From Actinomycetales bacterium (lineage in GTDB: Bacteria > Actinomycetota > Actinomycetes > Actinomycetales > Dermatophilaceae), in assembly GCA_016715285.1 (NCBI GenBank), contig JADKAO010000002.1:528229-592228 (forward strand): 64,000 bases of DNA. The letters are read 5' to 3'. Every line of letters begins with the position of its first letter. Positions within the stretch are counted from its first letter, which is position 1. Shown in pieces: positions 34,615-42,441 of this stretch. Below the pieces are notes generated by a model that worked only from the letters and a program-made list of their open reading frames with translations, made no database searches and was not told the origin of the DNA. Both the position numbers and the translations under genes were made by a program.

Positions 34615-34953
34615 CTACAGGTCGAGGAGGAGCGCGAGGGTCTCGCGGATCTCGCCCAGCACTACGGGACCGACGTTGCCCGTGCGTTCGGGGATCCGGA
34701 TGGTCGCAACAGAGCGCACGTGTTGACACTGCGCAGCCGAACGAGTCGTTAGCCCGTTGGCGTCATCCGGTTCGATCGCGACTTCGGCGCCGCTCTCGCG
34801 AATCGTCCGGGTGAGGAGAACCACCTGCACGACGTTCGGGTTGCCCCGCAAAATGCGGCCAGCCGTCACCACGACAGCTGGGCGACGAAGTCCGGCCTCG
34901 CTGCCAGTGGGTGTGCCGAGGTCAAGTTCGACCACATCACCCGGCGTCAGCAT
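34615..34953 (-). CDS. mazF: MazF/PemK-type endoribonuclease toxin
   Basis: The 112-residue protein has LTPGDVVELDLGTPTGSEAGLRRPAVVVT at the N terminus and VQVVLLTRTIRESG, then AAQCQHVRSVATIRI, matching the MazF fold. It should be a sequence-specific mRNA endonuclease. It overlaps the upstream antitoxin gene by 17 bp. Confidence 0.9.
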   Translation of the reverse strand: MLTPGDVVELDLGTPTGSEAGLRRPAVVVTAGRILRGNPNVVQVVLLTRTIRESGAEVAIEPDDANGLTTRSAAQCQHVRSVATIRIPERTGNVGPVVLGEIRETLALLLDL

Positions 34954-35134
34954 CGAGCCATGTCGTCTCTTCGTCGGCGAGTTCCGTCGCGAGGTCGCTT
35001 GCCATCGCGTCCTGACGGAGAGCGCGGATCGCCTGACTGACCGTCTCGTCGATGGTTTCGTGGCGCTCGGCCGCCAACCGGCTCACGCGCGCATGCGTCT
35101 CCCGGCTAATCCGGATCGTCGTCGTCTCAGCCAT
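34937..35134 (-). CDS. mazE: MazE-type ribbon-helix-helix antitoxin
   Basis: The 65-residue protein (TTTIRISRETHARVSRLAAERHETIDETVSQAIRAL) is a MetJ/Arc-like antitoxin with an acidic C terminus (LADEETTWLDADAG) for binding MazF. I chose the Met at 35,134; another in-frame Met at 35,152 is possible. GTGTAGAC/GTCTACA half-sites just upstream (35,150-35,172) may be its operator. Confidence 0.88.
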   Translation of the reverse strand: MAETTTIRISRETHARVSRLAAERHETIDETVSQAIRALRQDAMASDLATELADEETTWLDADAG

Positions 35135-35205
35135 GGGTCTGACTCTAGACACGTGTAGACAAATCCGTCTACAGCCAGCGCCCCTCTTGGGCCCGTGCCG
35201 TTCGG

Positions 35206-35385
35206 TTCGATACCAGCTGACGAGTCGAGGCTGGGTGTCGGGTATCGAATGGGTGGGGGCGCGCGGGGGTCGATACCGGGCGACGAGTCGAGGCTGGGTG
35301 TCGGGTATCGAATGGGTGGGGGCGCGCGGGGGTCGATACCGGGCGACGAATCAAGGCTGGGCGTCGGGTATCGAATAGTGAGGAT
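35206..35385. repeat. 63-bp tandem repeat with TCGATACC/GGTATCGA dyads
   Basis: Almost three units of exactly 63 bp start at TCGATACC at 35,207, 35,270 and 35,333. Each also contains GGTATCGA, so every unit holds an 8-bp inverted repeat. The adjoining IS110-type element also begins with GGTATCGA at 35,419. Confidence 0.85.
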
Positions 35386-35419
35386 AGGTGTGGTGTCCTC
35401 GGGTGTGGGTCTGACTCGG

Positions 35420-35612
35420 GTATCGAAAGGCGTTTGAGCTGCCTTCGCGCGGATCTGTCGGCCTGCGTTCCCGGGGGCACCGTGCACGCGACCGGACGGG
35501 CGTGTGTGACCTTATAGGAGCTTGAGCAGAAGCCCCGTCACTGTTTTGTCCGCCCGCCCAGCCGGCGCGTGCCGTCCTCATATCCGACTAAGGAAGGTGG
35601 CACGAGAACACG
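35420..35612 (+). ncRNA. Candidate bridge RNA leader of IS110 copy A
   Basis: The noncoding leader before the transposase is about 193 nt and almost identical in both copies, apart from a few indels. It contains paired segments (GCCCCGTCACTG; TTATAGGAGCTTGAGC). IS110-subfamily elements encode a bridge RNA in this position, with target- and donor-binding loops. I could not fold it, so the call rests on position and conservation. Confidence 0.5.
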
Positions 35613-36678
35613 ATGACCGATCATGACACGATCCCGAGGTCTTCGTCGGGGTCGACACCCAAACACACCCACCACGCGGCCGTGGCGACCGCCTCGGGCG
35701 CCCGCTGGCCGATCGTGAGTTCCCCACGAATACTGCCGGGTATGCCGCGTTAGCGGCCTGGGCGCGATCGTTTGGGCAGGTCAACGCTTTCGGCGTAGAA
35801 GGCACCGGGTCCTACGGTGCTGGCCTAACCCGGGCCTTGTCGGCTGCCGGACTGGTGGTCGTGGAGGTCAACCGCCCCGACCGTGCAGCTCGCCGCGCCA
35901 AGGGCAAGTCAGACTCGCTGGATGCCTACGCCGCCGCACGCACGGCAGCCGCTGGCACCGCGACCGGCACCCCAAAACCGGCGATGGGATCGTCGAAGCG
36001 ATCCGATGCCTGCGTGGCCTACCGCTCAGCGGTGAAAGCACGCACCCAGTGCATCAACCAGATCCATGCCCTCCTGGTCACCGCACCAGCAAACCTCCGT
36101 CAGCAGATGAGCCACCTGTCAACCCTGACCATGGTCACCACCCCTGTCCCGTCTTCGCCCCGGCACCGACCTAACCGGACCAGCCACAGCCACCCGCTAC
36201 GCCCTACGGTCACTAGCCCGCCGCTACCTTGCCCTGCGAACCGAAATCAACGACCTCAACCACGCCCTGTCAGACCTGACCACCCAGGCTGCCCCGGACC
36301 TACTGGCCCGCCCCGGAGTCGGCACCCGCGCCGCCCAACTGCTGGTCACCGCCGGAGACAACCCAGAGCGCCTACACAGCGAAGCATCATTCGCCCACCT
36401 CACCGGGACAGCACCCATCCCAGCATCCTCAGGCCAACGACACCGCCACCGCCTCAACCGCGGCGGAGACCGCTCCGCCAACCACGCCCTACACGTCATC
36501 GCCCTGTCCCGCATGCGCCGACACCCGCACCCAGGCCTACGTCCAACGCCGCACCACCGAAGGACTCACCAAAAAAGACATCATCCGATGCCTCAAACGA
36601 GCCATCGCCCGCGAGATGTACCACCTCCTACGACCACACCCCCAACACCAAGACACCCCCACCAAAACCGCCGCTTGA
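35613..36678 (+). pseudogene. IS110-family transposase, frameshifted (copy A)
   Basis: Translating across frames gives MTDHDTI, VGVDTHKHTHA (DEDD Asp), GVEGTGSYGAGL, EVNRPDRAARRAKGKSDSLD, LLARPGVG and PIPASSGQRHRHRL with the conserved Ser of the Tnp20 domain, ending at TGA 36,676. At least four single-base indels break the frame, and their positions differ from those in copy B. Either both copies decayed independently or the consensus sequence has errors. Confidence 0.82.
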
Positions 36679-36764
36679 CATCCATAGGAGCATCCGGGGG
36701 AAGGGGCCGATCGTCCAGCGCGAGGCTCAAGCCAAACACGCTTCCCCTCCGTAGGGTGAGCGGC

Positions 36765-37571
36765 ATGACCGACTCCACCAGCCCCGAGCCAAGCGCGACT
36801 GACGCACCCGCCCACCTCCCCACGCTCCCCGACCACGACTGGTCGCGCGTGCTGTGCGTCGTGGCGCACCCGGACGACATGGAGTACGGCGCATCGGCGG
36901 CCGTTGCCGACTGGACCCGGCGCGGCATCGAGGTGAGCTACTTGCTGCTCACGAGTGGCGAGGCCGGGATGCAGCTCCCGCCCGAGCAGGTCGGCCCCCT
37001 GCGCGCCAAAGAACAGCAGCGCGCGTGCGCCACCGTCGGGGTGCGCGACCTGCGCATCCTCGACCATCCCGATGGCATGCTCATGCCGACGCTCGAGCTG
37101 CGACGCGACATCGCGCGCGTCATCCGGCAGGTACGACCCGACGCTGTGGTCACCGCCAACTTCGATTTCGAGGCCTACGGCGGGCTCAACCAGGCCGACC
37201 ACCGCGCGGCTGGGCTCGCGACGATCGATGCGGTTCGCGACGCCGACAACACGTGGGTGTTCCGCGACCTCGCCGACACCGAGGGCCTCGCCAAGTGGCA
37301 CACACGGTGGATCCTCGTCGCGGGAAGCCCCGAGCCCACGTATGCCGTCCCGGTCAACGCCGCGGACGTCGCCGCCTCGGTCGCGTCGCTGGAGTGCCAT
37401 GCGGCATACCTCGCGGATTTGCCGGGGCATCCTGTGCCGGCGGAGTTCATCCCCGAGATCCTCGCCCAGGGCGGGCAGGCCGCGGGTGTCGAGCACGCGG
37501 TGCTCTTTAAGGCGTACGACCTGGGGCCGGGGATGCGCGCGGAGGCAGACACGACCGACAGCAAGGACTGA
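36765..37571 (+). CDS. PIG-L/LmbE-family deacetylase (MshB-like)
   Basis: The 268-residue protein has the zinc motif VVAHPDDMEYGA near residue 34 and LNQADHRAAGLATIDAV (HxxH-type ligand) near residue 145. It should deacetylate an N-acetyl sugar or conjugate, such as mycothiol-type compounds. The last residues (RAEADTTDSKD) are encoded by the first unit of a 58-bp tandem repeat that continues after the stop. Confidence 0.9.
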   Translation: MTDSTSPEPSATDAPAHLPTLPDHDWSRVLCVVAHPDDMEYGASAAVADWTRRGIEVSYLLLTSGEAGMQLPPEQVGPLRAKEQQRACATVGVRDLRILDHPDGMLMPTLELRRDIARVIRQVRPDAVVTANFDFEAYGGLNQADHRAAGLATIDAVRDADNTWVFRDLADTEGLAKWHTRWILVAGSPEPTYAVPVNAADVAASVASLECHAAYLADLPGHPVPAEFIPEILAQGGQAAGVEHAVLFKAYDLGPGMRAEADTTDSKD

Positions 37572-37790
37572 CAGCCCGCCTACGGACCGGTTGCACGCGG
37601 AGGCAGACACGACCGACAGCGAAGACTGACAGCCCACCTATGGACCGGTTGCGCGCGGAGGCAGACCCGACCGAAAGCGAGGACTGACAGCCCACCTACG
37701 GACCGGTTGCGCGCGGAGGCAGACCCGACCGAAAGCGAGGACTGACAGCCCACCTACGGACCGGTTGCGCGCGGAGGCGAACGCAACCGA
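37541..37790. repeat. 58-bp tandem repeat overlapping the PIG-L gene end
   Basis: Units begin GGAGGCAGAC at 37,541, 37,599, 37,657 and 37,715, with a partial fifth at 37,773; the period is exactly 58 bp. The first unit supplies the C terminus and stop of the PIG-L gene, and the others are noncoding copies. Confidence 0.9.
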
Positions 37791-37886
37791 GGACGCAGTA
37801 GGCGAATAAGGCTGAAATTGCCGAAAATTCCTGCAACAGTCGGGTTTTAACGAACAGCACGGCGAGGCGCCGACGAGGGGAACGAG

Positions 37887-39392
37887 ATGGACAACTATCA
37901 GGACCACGACGCGCTGGGGCTGGCGGCGTTGATCGCACGCGGTGACGTGTCCGCCGCCGAAGTTCTCGAAGTAGCTAAAACCCTTGCCGCCCAAGTTAAT
38001 CCGCGGATCAACGCGATCGTGGCTAACGTCGAGCCCCCGGCCAGTCGCGAGCCCAGTCGCGAGCCCAGCCAGGACCCCAGCCAAGAACTTGGCAAGACCA
38101 CGGGTCCTTTCGCCGGAGTGCCATTCCTCCTCAAAGACCTCGGCCAGTCGCTGACAGGGTGGCCGATGACCTGGGGTTCGCGTGCCTGGTCACGAAAACC
38201 GGCCGCCCACAACGACATTGTGGTCGAACGCTGGCTGGACGCCGGGTTGGTGATCTTCGGCAAGACCAACACGTCTGAGTTCGGCGCCAAGGGCGTCACC
38301 GAACCGCACCTGTTCGGCCCGACCCGCAATCCCTGGAACCTCGACCACACCCCCGGCGGCTCGTCCGGCGGATCTGCAGCCGCGGTCGCCGCCGGGATCG
38401 TGCCTTGCGCTGGCGCCAGCGACGGCGGCGGATCGATCCGCATCCCCGCCTCAGCTTGTGGCCTCTTCGGGCTCAAGCCGTCGCGCGGCCTCGTGCCCGC
38501 AGGGCCGGGGGTCGGCGAGATGCTGCTCGGCTCCGTCGCCACCGGAGTGGTCTCAAGATCGGTGCGCGACACCGCCGCCATGCTCGACGTCCTTGCCGGC
38601 AACACCGCGACCTCGCCCTACCTCGCGGCCGCCCCGACGCCGCTGCTCGCCGAGGTCGGCAAAGACCCGGGTCGGCTCCGGATCGCGGTCTGCACCCACA
38701 GCTCCATCAATCCCGCGCCCCACGCGGAGGCGCTCGCAGCGGCGCGCGAGACGGCATACCTGCTCGAGGAACTTGGGCATGACGTGGTGGAACTCGCGCG
38801 TATGCCGTTCGACGACGAGGCGCTCGCGCGCGACTTCCTCACCACGTGGTTCGCGTGGTGTGCGTGGCAGGTCGACGACGCGCGCGAGCGAGCCGGAGCC
38901 AAGGACGCCGACTTCGAGCCGGACACACTCCTGATGGCGGCACTCGGGCGCGCGACAAAGTCGGTCGAACTCGTGAGCGCGATCGAGAACCGGCAGGCAT
39001 ATGTGCGAGCGCTCGCTGGGTTCCACGCTGAGTACGACCTACTGCTCACCCCGACGACAGCGACCCCGCCACCACGGATCGGTGCCTTCGACCAACCGGC
39101 CGCCGTGCAACGCCTTCAGGACGTGCTGATCAGGACTAAAACCGCTGGGGCACTGAGATTTACGCCGGTGGTTGACCAGATGATCAGCCAAAACCTCAGC
39201 TGGGTGCCGTATACGCAACTCGCCAACCTCACCGGGCGACCAGCGATGACGGTGCCACTGCATTGGACGCCTAATGGGCTGCCGATCGGGTCGCAGTTTG
39301 TCGGGCGGCTCGGGAGTGAACCGACGCTGATCCGGCTCGCCGCCCAGCTCGAAGCGGCCCGTCCGTGGGCTGACAAGCGCCCCGCGCTCTGA
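37887..39392 (+). CDS. Amidase (amidase-signature family)
   Basis: The 501-residue protein has the Ser-cisSer-Lys triad: Lys83 in PFLLKDLGQ, cis-Ser in TPGGSSGGSAAA near 159, and the nucleophile Ser183 in DGGGSIRIPAS. It hydrolyses an amide and is typical of the AS family at this length. A short repeat (REPSREPSQDPSQE) between residues 53 and 67 comes from a 12-bp tandem and is outside the core. Start and ribosome site (GAGGGGAACG) fit. Confidence 0.93.
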   Translation: MDNYQDHDALGLAALIARGDVSAAEVLEVAKTLAAQVNPRINAIVANVEPPASREPSREPSQDPSQELGKTTGPFAGVPFLLKDLGQSLTGWPMTWGSRAWSRKPAAHNDIVVERWLDAGLVIFGKTNTSEFGAKGVTEPHLFGPTRNPWNLDHTPGGSSGGSAAAVAAGIVPCAGASDGGGSIRIPASACGLFGLKPSRGLVPAGPGVGEMLLGSVATGVVSRSVRDTAAMLDVLAGNTATSPYLAAAPTPLLAEVGKDPGRLRIAVCTHSSINPAPHAEALAAARETAYLLEELGHDVVELARMPFDDEALARDFLTTWFAWCAWQVDDARERAGAKDADFEPDTLLMAALGRATKSVELVSAIENRQAYVRALAGFHAEYDLLLTPTTATPPPRIGAFDQPAAVQRLQDVLIRTKTAGALRFTPVVDQMISQNLSWVPYTQLANLTGRPAMTVPLHWTPNGLPIGSQFVGRLGSEPTLIRLAAQLEAARPWADKRPAL

Positions 39393-40373
39393 GTGGGAAC
39401 TGATTCCGTGGCAGAGTCCGAGTCCGAGTCCGAGTCCGAGTCCGAGTCCGGGACCGAGGTCGCGCCTTCGCCTTCGCCCAGCCTCGTCACATCGCTTCTG
39501 CGAGAACAGGTTCCGGAGTTTGCCCACCTCCCCGTCCGGTTGAGTGCCACGTCGGGCAGCAGCAACTGGGTGTTCCGGCTCGGGGACGACCTGGCGGTGC
39601 GTATGCCGCGCACGGACGGCTACACGCCGGACCTGCTCAACGAGGTCCGCTGGCTCCCCCGCCTCGCGTCCCAGCTCCCAGTCCCCGTACCCGCGATCGT
39701 TGCCGTCGGTCAACCGAGCGAGCTGTTTGCGCGGCCCTGGACAGTCGTCTCGTGGGTGCCAGGCAACACACCGGGCTTGCCGGAAACGCTCGATAGCGAC
39801 CAGCAAGACCGGTTCGCGCGCTCCCTGGGGGAGTTCTTGAATGCCCTGCACGCGATCGACCCCGAGGGCGCCCCAAGCGGTTCGGAGCATTGGGGATATC
39901 GATGCGGCGAGCCCGTGACCGACACCATCGACGGGTGGGCGGAGGAGGCGGCATACGAGCTCGCGGATCTCTTTGACCCCGCGGCTGTCCGGGAGGCGTG
40001 GCGGCGGCTGCGCGACGTGCCCTCCGCGAGTCAGCCGCCCTCCCTGGTGCACTGCGACGTGTCCGCCGAGAACGTCCTCATCCACCCCGACGGTCAGCTC
40101 GCGGGCGTCATCGACTTCGGCGGGCTCGGCGTCGGTGACCGGTCGATCGACTTCCTCTACGCCTGGAGCTTGGTCGACGCTCCGGCGCGAGCGGTGCTCC
40201 GCGCCGCCGCTGGGGTCGACCACGCGACCTGGGCCCGCGCGCGGGCGTGGGCGTTCGTCGGGCCGGGGCTGCTCACGATCGCCGACTATCGGGACACGAT
40301 GCCAGCCCGTACGACTCGCCTGATCGGGATGGTGGAGGCGGTCGCGGCCGAGGTCGGTATGCCGTTGCGCTGA
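39393..40373 (+). CDS. Aminoglycoside/choline-kinase-like phosphotransferase
   Basis: The protein of about 326 residues has an APH fold: NWVFRLGDDLAVRMPR with the nucleotide-binding Lys replaced by Arg, VPVPAIVAVG, and the catalytic loop LVHCDVSAENVLI followed by GVIDFGG. The first 20 residues contain seven Ser-Glu dipeptides encoded by a 6-bp (gagtcc) repeat; start at 39,393 or 39,408 (both GTG). The substrate is unknown. It begins right after the amidase stop. Confidence 0.9.
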   Translation: MGTDSVAESESESESESESGTEVAPSPSPSLVTSLLREQVPEFAHLPVRLSATSGSSNWVFRLGDDLAVRMPRTDGYTPDLLNEVRWLPRLASQLPVPVPAIVAVGQPSELFARPWTVVSWVPGNTPGLPETLDSDQQDRFARSLGEFLNALHAIDPEGAPSGSEHWGYRCGEPVTDTIDGWAEEAAYELADLFDPAAVREAWRRLRDVPSASQPPSLVHCDVSAENVLIHPDGQLAGVIDFGGLGVGDRSIDFLYAWSLVDAPARAVLRAAAGVDHATWARARAWAFVGPGLLTIADYRDTMPARTTRLIGMVEAVAAEVGMPLR

Positions 40374-40510
40374 CGTCGCGGCGTTCGCGTCGCGGCGCTC
40401 GCGGCGGCCGCGTCCCTGCGTCGCGGTGCTGACGCGTGGGCTGTGTCAGTGGCGGCGAGTACCGTCGGCGCAGTTCCGATGTATTCGAGCCACGGATTGG
40501 GAGCGCTGCG

Positions 40511-41080
40511 ATGGCCGAGGTGTTGTTGTTCCACCACATCCAAGGGTTGACCGATGGCGTGCGGGCGTTCGCTGACGAGTTACGTGCGGCCGGGCACGTC
40601 GTTCACACGCCGGATCTCTTTGGGGGACAGACTTTTTCGTCAATCGAGGACGGCTTCGGATTTGCCAAGAGCGTCGGCTTCGGCGTGCTCCGGGAGCGCG
40701 GGATGGCGGCGGCTTCTGGTCTCGGCACGGACTTGGTGTATGCCGGGTTCTCCTTCGGCGTGACCATCGCGCAAGCTCTCGCGCAGACCCAGCCGGGGGC
40801 GCGCGGAGCCTTGTTGTTTTACTCCTGTATGCCGGTGACGGAGTTCGGGGAGGCGTGGCCCGAGGGCGTCCCCGTGGAGATCCACGGCAAGGAAGGCGAC
40901 GAGTTCTTTGACGAGGACCTGCCGGCAGCGCGGGCACTCGCGGAGTCCACGGCATACGCCGAGCTGTTTGTCTATCCAGGTGACCAGCATCTGTTTGCCG
41001 ACTCGTCGCTGGAGGCCTACGACCCCGAAGCCGCCGCGCTGCTGATGGAGCGAGTGCGCGCCTTCCTCGCGCGGGTGTGA
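40511..41080 (+). CDS. Dienelactone-hydrolase-like protein with Ser nucleophile
   Basis: The 189-residue alpha/beta hydrolase starts AEVLLFHHIQGLTDGV and has the elbow VYAGFSFGVTIA. The nucleophile is Ser where dienelactone hydrolases usually have Cys. An acid region (HGKEGDEFFDED) and the C-terminal His in GDQHLFAD complete a triad. A terminator-like hairpin follows at 41,091. Confidence 0.85.
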   Translation: MAEVLLFHHIQGLTDGVRAFADELRAAGHVVHTPDLFGGQTFSSIEDGFGFAKSVGFGVLRERGMAAASGLGTDLVYAGFSFGVTIAQALAQTQPGARGALLFYSCMPVTEFGEAWPEGVPVEIHGKEGDEFFDEDLPAARALAESTAYAELFVYPGDQHLFADSSLEAYDPEAAALLMERVRAFLARV

Positions 41081-41090
41081 TGCCACTCAA

Positions 41091-41116
41091 GGGCCCGCTA
41101 TGCCGAGCGGGCGCCC
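41091..41116 (+). terminator. Intrinsic-type hairpin after hydrolase gene
   Basis: GGGCCCGCT (41,091-41,099) pairs with AGCGGGCGCCC (41,106-41,116) over a 6-nt loop (atgccg), 11 bp after the stop. It is GC-rich with no T-run. Confidence 0.6.
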
Positions 41117-41303
41117 TGACGCACGGTTGGCATAGCGCCCAATCCCCGGCTCCCGCGGCGCACCCGCCTTCCAGCCACGACATAGCTCGTATGCCGTGAA
41201 GCCGGCGACGCACAGCTCTCGCGGGGACCGCCGTCTTTGGCAGAACACGAGGCCACTCCGCCTCGCCTGACACCTCAAGGCGAGGCCTGCCGCGCACCTG
41301 GCG

Positions 41304-41335
41304 CACGGCATACCAGCTGGGGGTTGTATGCCGTG
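41304..41335. repeat. Head-to-head octamer pair with 10-bp arms
   Basis: CACGGCATAC (41,304-41,313) and GTATGCCGTG (41,326-41,335) are perfect complements around a 12-nt loop, upstream of the CPBP gene. It may be a hairpin or a binding site. Confidence 0.6.
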
Positions 41336-41392
41336 GGCGCCTCAGGGCGGTCCCTGATGGCACCGTTCGGTGGGTGCCGCGAGGCTTGAGGC

Positions 41393-42325
41393 ATGACCCG
41401 AACCAGTGCGGTGACGGGCGTGAGCGTAAGCCGCCCGGCACTGATCGCGCGCTACGACAAACCCGGCCGGTTCTACCTCCTGGCGACGCTGATCCCGTGG
41501 GTGCTGTGGTTGGTGGCGGGGTACCTCTCGCACCGGGACGAGCCTGCGAGCGCGCCGATCGCGGTCCTCGGTCTGGCCGGGCTGCTGGCGCCGATCGCGG
41601 TCGCGTGGGCGCTCATCCGGCGCGACCCAGTGCTGGTGCGGGACACGCTGCACCGGTTGGTCAATGTCCGCGAGGTGCGCCCGGTCTTTGTGCTCTTGGC
41701 GGTGTTCCTGTTGCCGGCGGCGCTGCTGCTCGCGACCGCATGCTCGGTGGCCCTTGGGTATTCACCGGACCAGTTCCTCCTGCGTGGCGGGGTGAGCTTC
41801 ACTGCTGGGCTGATCCCCGGGTGGGTCGCGCTCACTCTGGCGCCAGTCGTCGAGGAACTTGCGTGGCACAGCTACGGGACCGATGCGCTGGCGTCGCGGT
41901 GGACGGTGTGGCGGACGTCGATCGTCTTCGCCGTGATCTGGGCGCTGTGGCACCTGCCGTTGGGGACGATCCAGGGTTATTACCAGGCGGAGGTTGTCGA
42001 GACGGGCGCGCTGGCGACGATCAACTTCCTGGTCTCGGTGTTTCCATTCGTCATCCTGATGAACTGGATCTACTACCGAAGTGGCCGCAACATCCTGGTC
42101 GCCATCGTGTTCCACCTCGCGGCCAATGTGGGAAACGAGATCTTCCGGACCCACCCTGACACGAAGGCCATCCAAACCGGTCTGCTGGTTGTGCTGTCGG
42201 CGCTTGTGGTGTGGCGCGAGCGTGAAGTGTTCTTCACTCAGCCCACGAGAGAGGGGGCGGTGAGGGTTGAGGCTTCGCCAGCTACGCCGCTCCCTGGGAG
42301 CGGAGGGACCCCAGAGCGTCCTTGA
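41393..42325 (+). CDS. CPBP-family intramembrane metalloprotease-like protein
   Basis: The 310-residue protein has seven or eight hydrophobic segments and CPBP motifs: PVVEELAWHSYG (EExxx; the usual Arg is a His here), FAVIWALWHLPLG (His) and VFHLAANVGNEI (HxxxN). These residues would bind a catalytic metal. The substituted motif-1 residue makes activity uncertain. The C-terminal tail is Pro/Gly-rich. Confidence 0.85.
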   Translation: MTRTSAVTGVSVSRPALIARYDKPGRFYLLATLIPWVLWLVAGYLSHRDEPASAPIAVLGLAGLLAPIAVAWALIRRDPVLVRDTLHRLVNVREVRPVFVLLAVFLLPAALLLATACSVALGYSPDQFLLRGGVSFTAGLIPGWVALTLAPVVEELAWHSYGTDALASRWTVWRTSIVFAVIWALWHLPLGTIQGYYQAEVVETGALATINFLVSVFPFVILMNWIYYRSGRNILVAIVFHLAANVGNEIFRTHPDTKAIQTGLLVVLSALVVWREREVFFTQPTREGAVRVEASPATPLPGSGGTPERP

Positions 42326-42404
42326 CGTTGTCAAGCTGGGTCAACCACGGTTACTCGCGACAGCGCTCAGGCACGATGACGTTCACAACACCCTCACTTC
42401 TGTC

Positions 42405-42438
42405 TTGCAGTTATTCACTCGAGAGTGAAAGACTGCAA
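42405..42438 (+). promoter_or_regulatory. 16-bp inverted repeat before AlbA_2 gene
   Basis: TTGCAGTTATTCACTC (42,405-42,420) and GAGTGAAAGACTGCAA (42,423-42,438) are complementary except at two positions and separated by 2 bp. They sit 3 bp before the chosen ATG. The location and symmetry point to an autoregulatory operator. Confidence 0.6.
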
Positions 42439-42441
42439 AAC

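Larger units (their letters stand above)
35419..36698 (+). mobile_element. IS110-family insertion sequence, copy A
   Basis: The segment from GGTATCGAAAGG (35,419) to CATCCGG (36,697) reappears almost identically in inverted orientation at 62,715-64,000. It contains a leader of about 190 bp and a DEDD-type transposase gene broken by indels. No terminal inverted repeat is seen, as expected for IS110. The true left boundary is uncertain because copy B runs off the window. Confidence 0.85.

Noticed and set aside
35206..35385. CRISPR-like 63-bp repeats beside an IS
   Set aside because: The whole unit is repeated with no variable spacer and only about three copies.
37541..37790. 58-bp repeats as an iteron origin
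   Set aside because: No replication initiator gene and the repeats overlap a coding end; ordinary tandem duplication fits.
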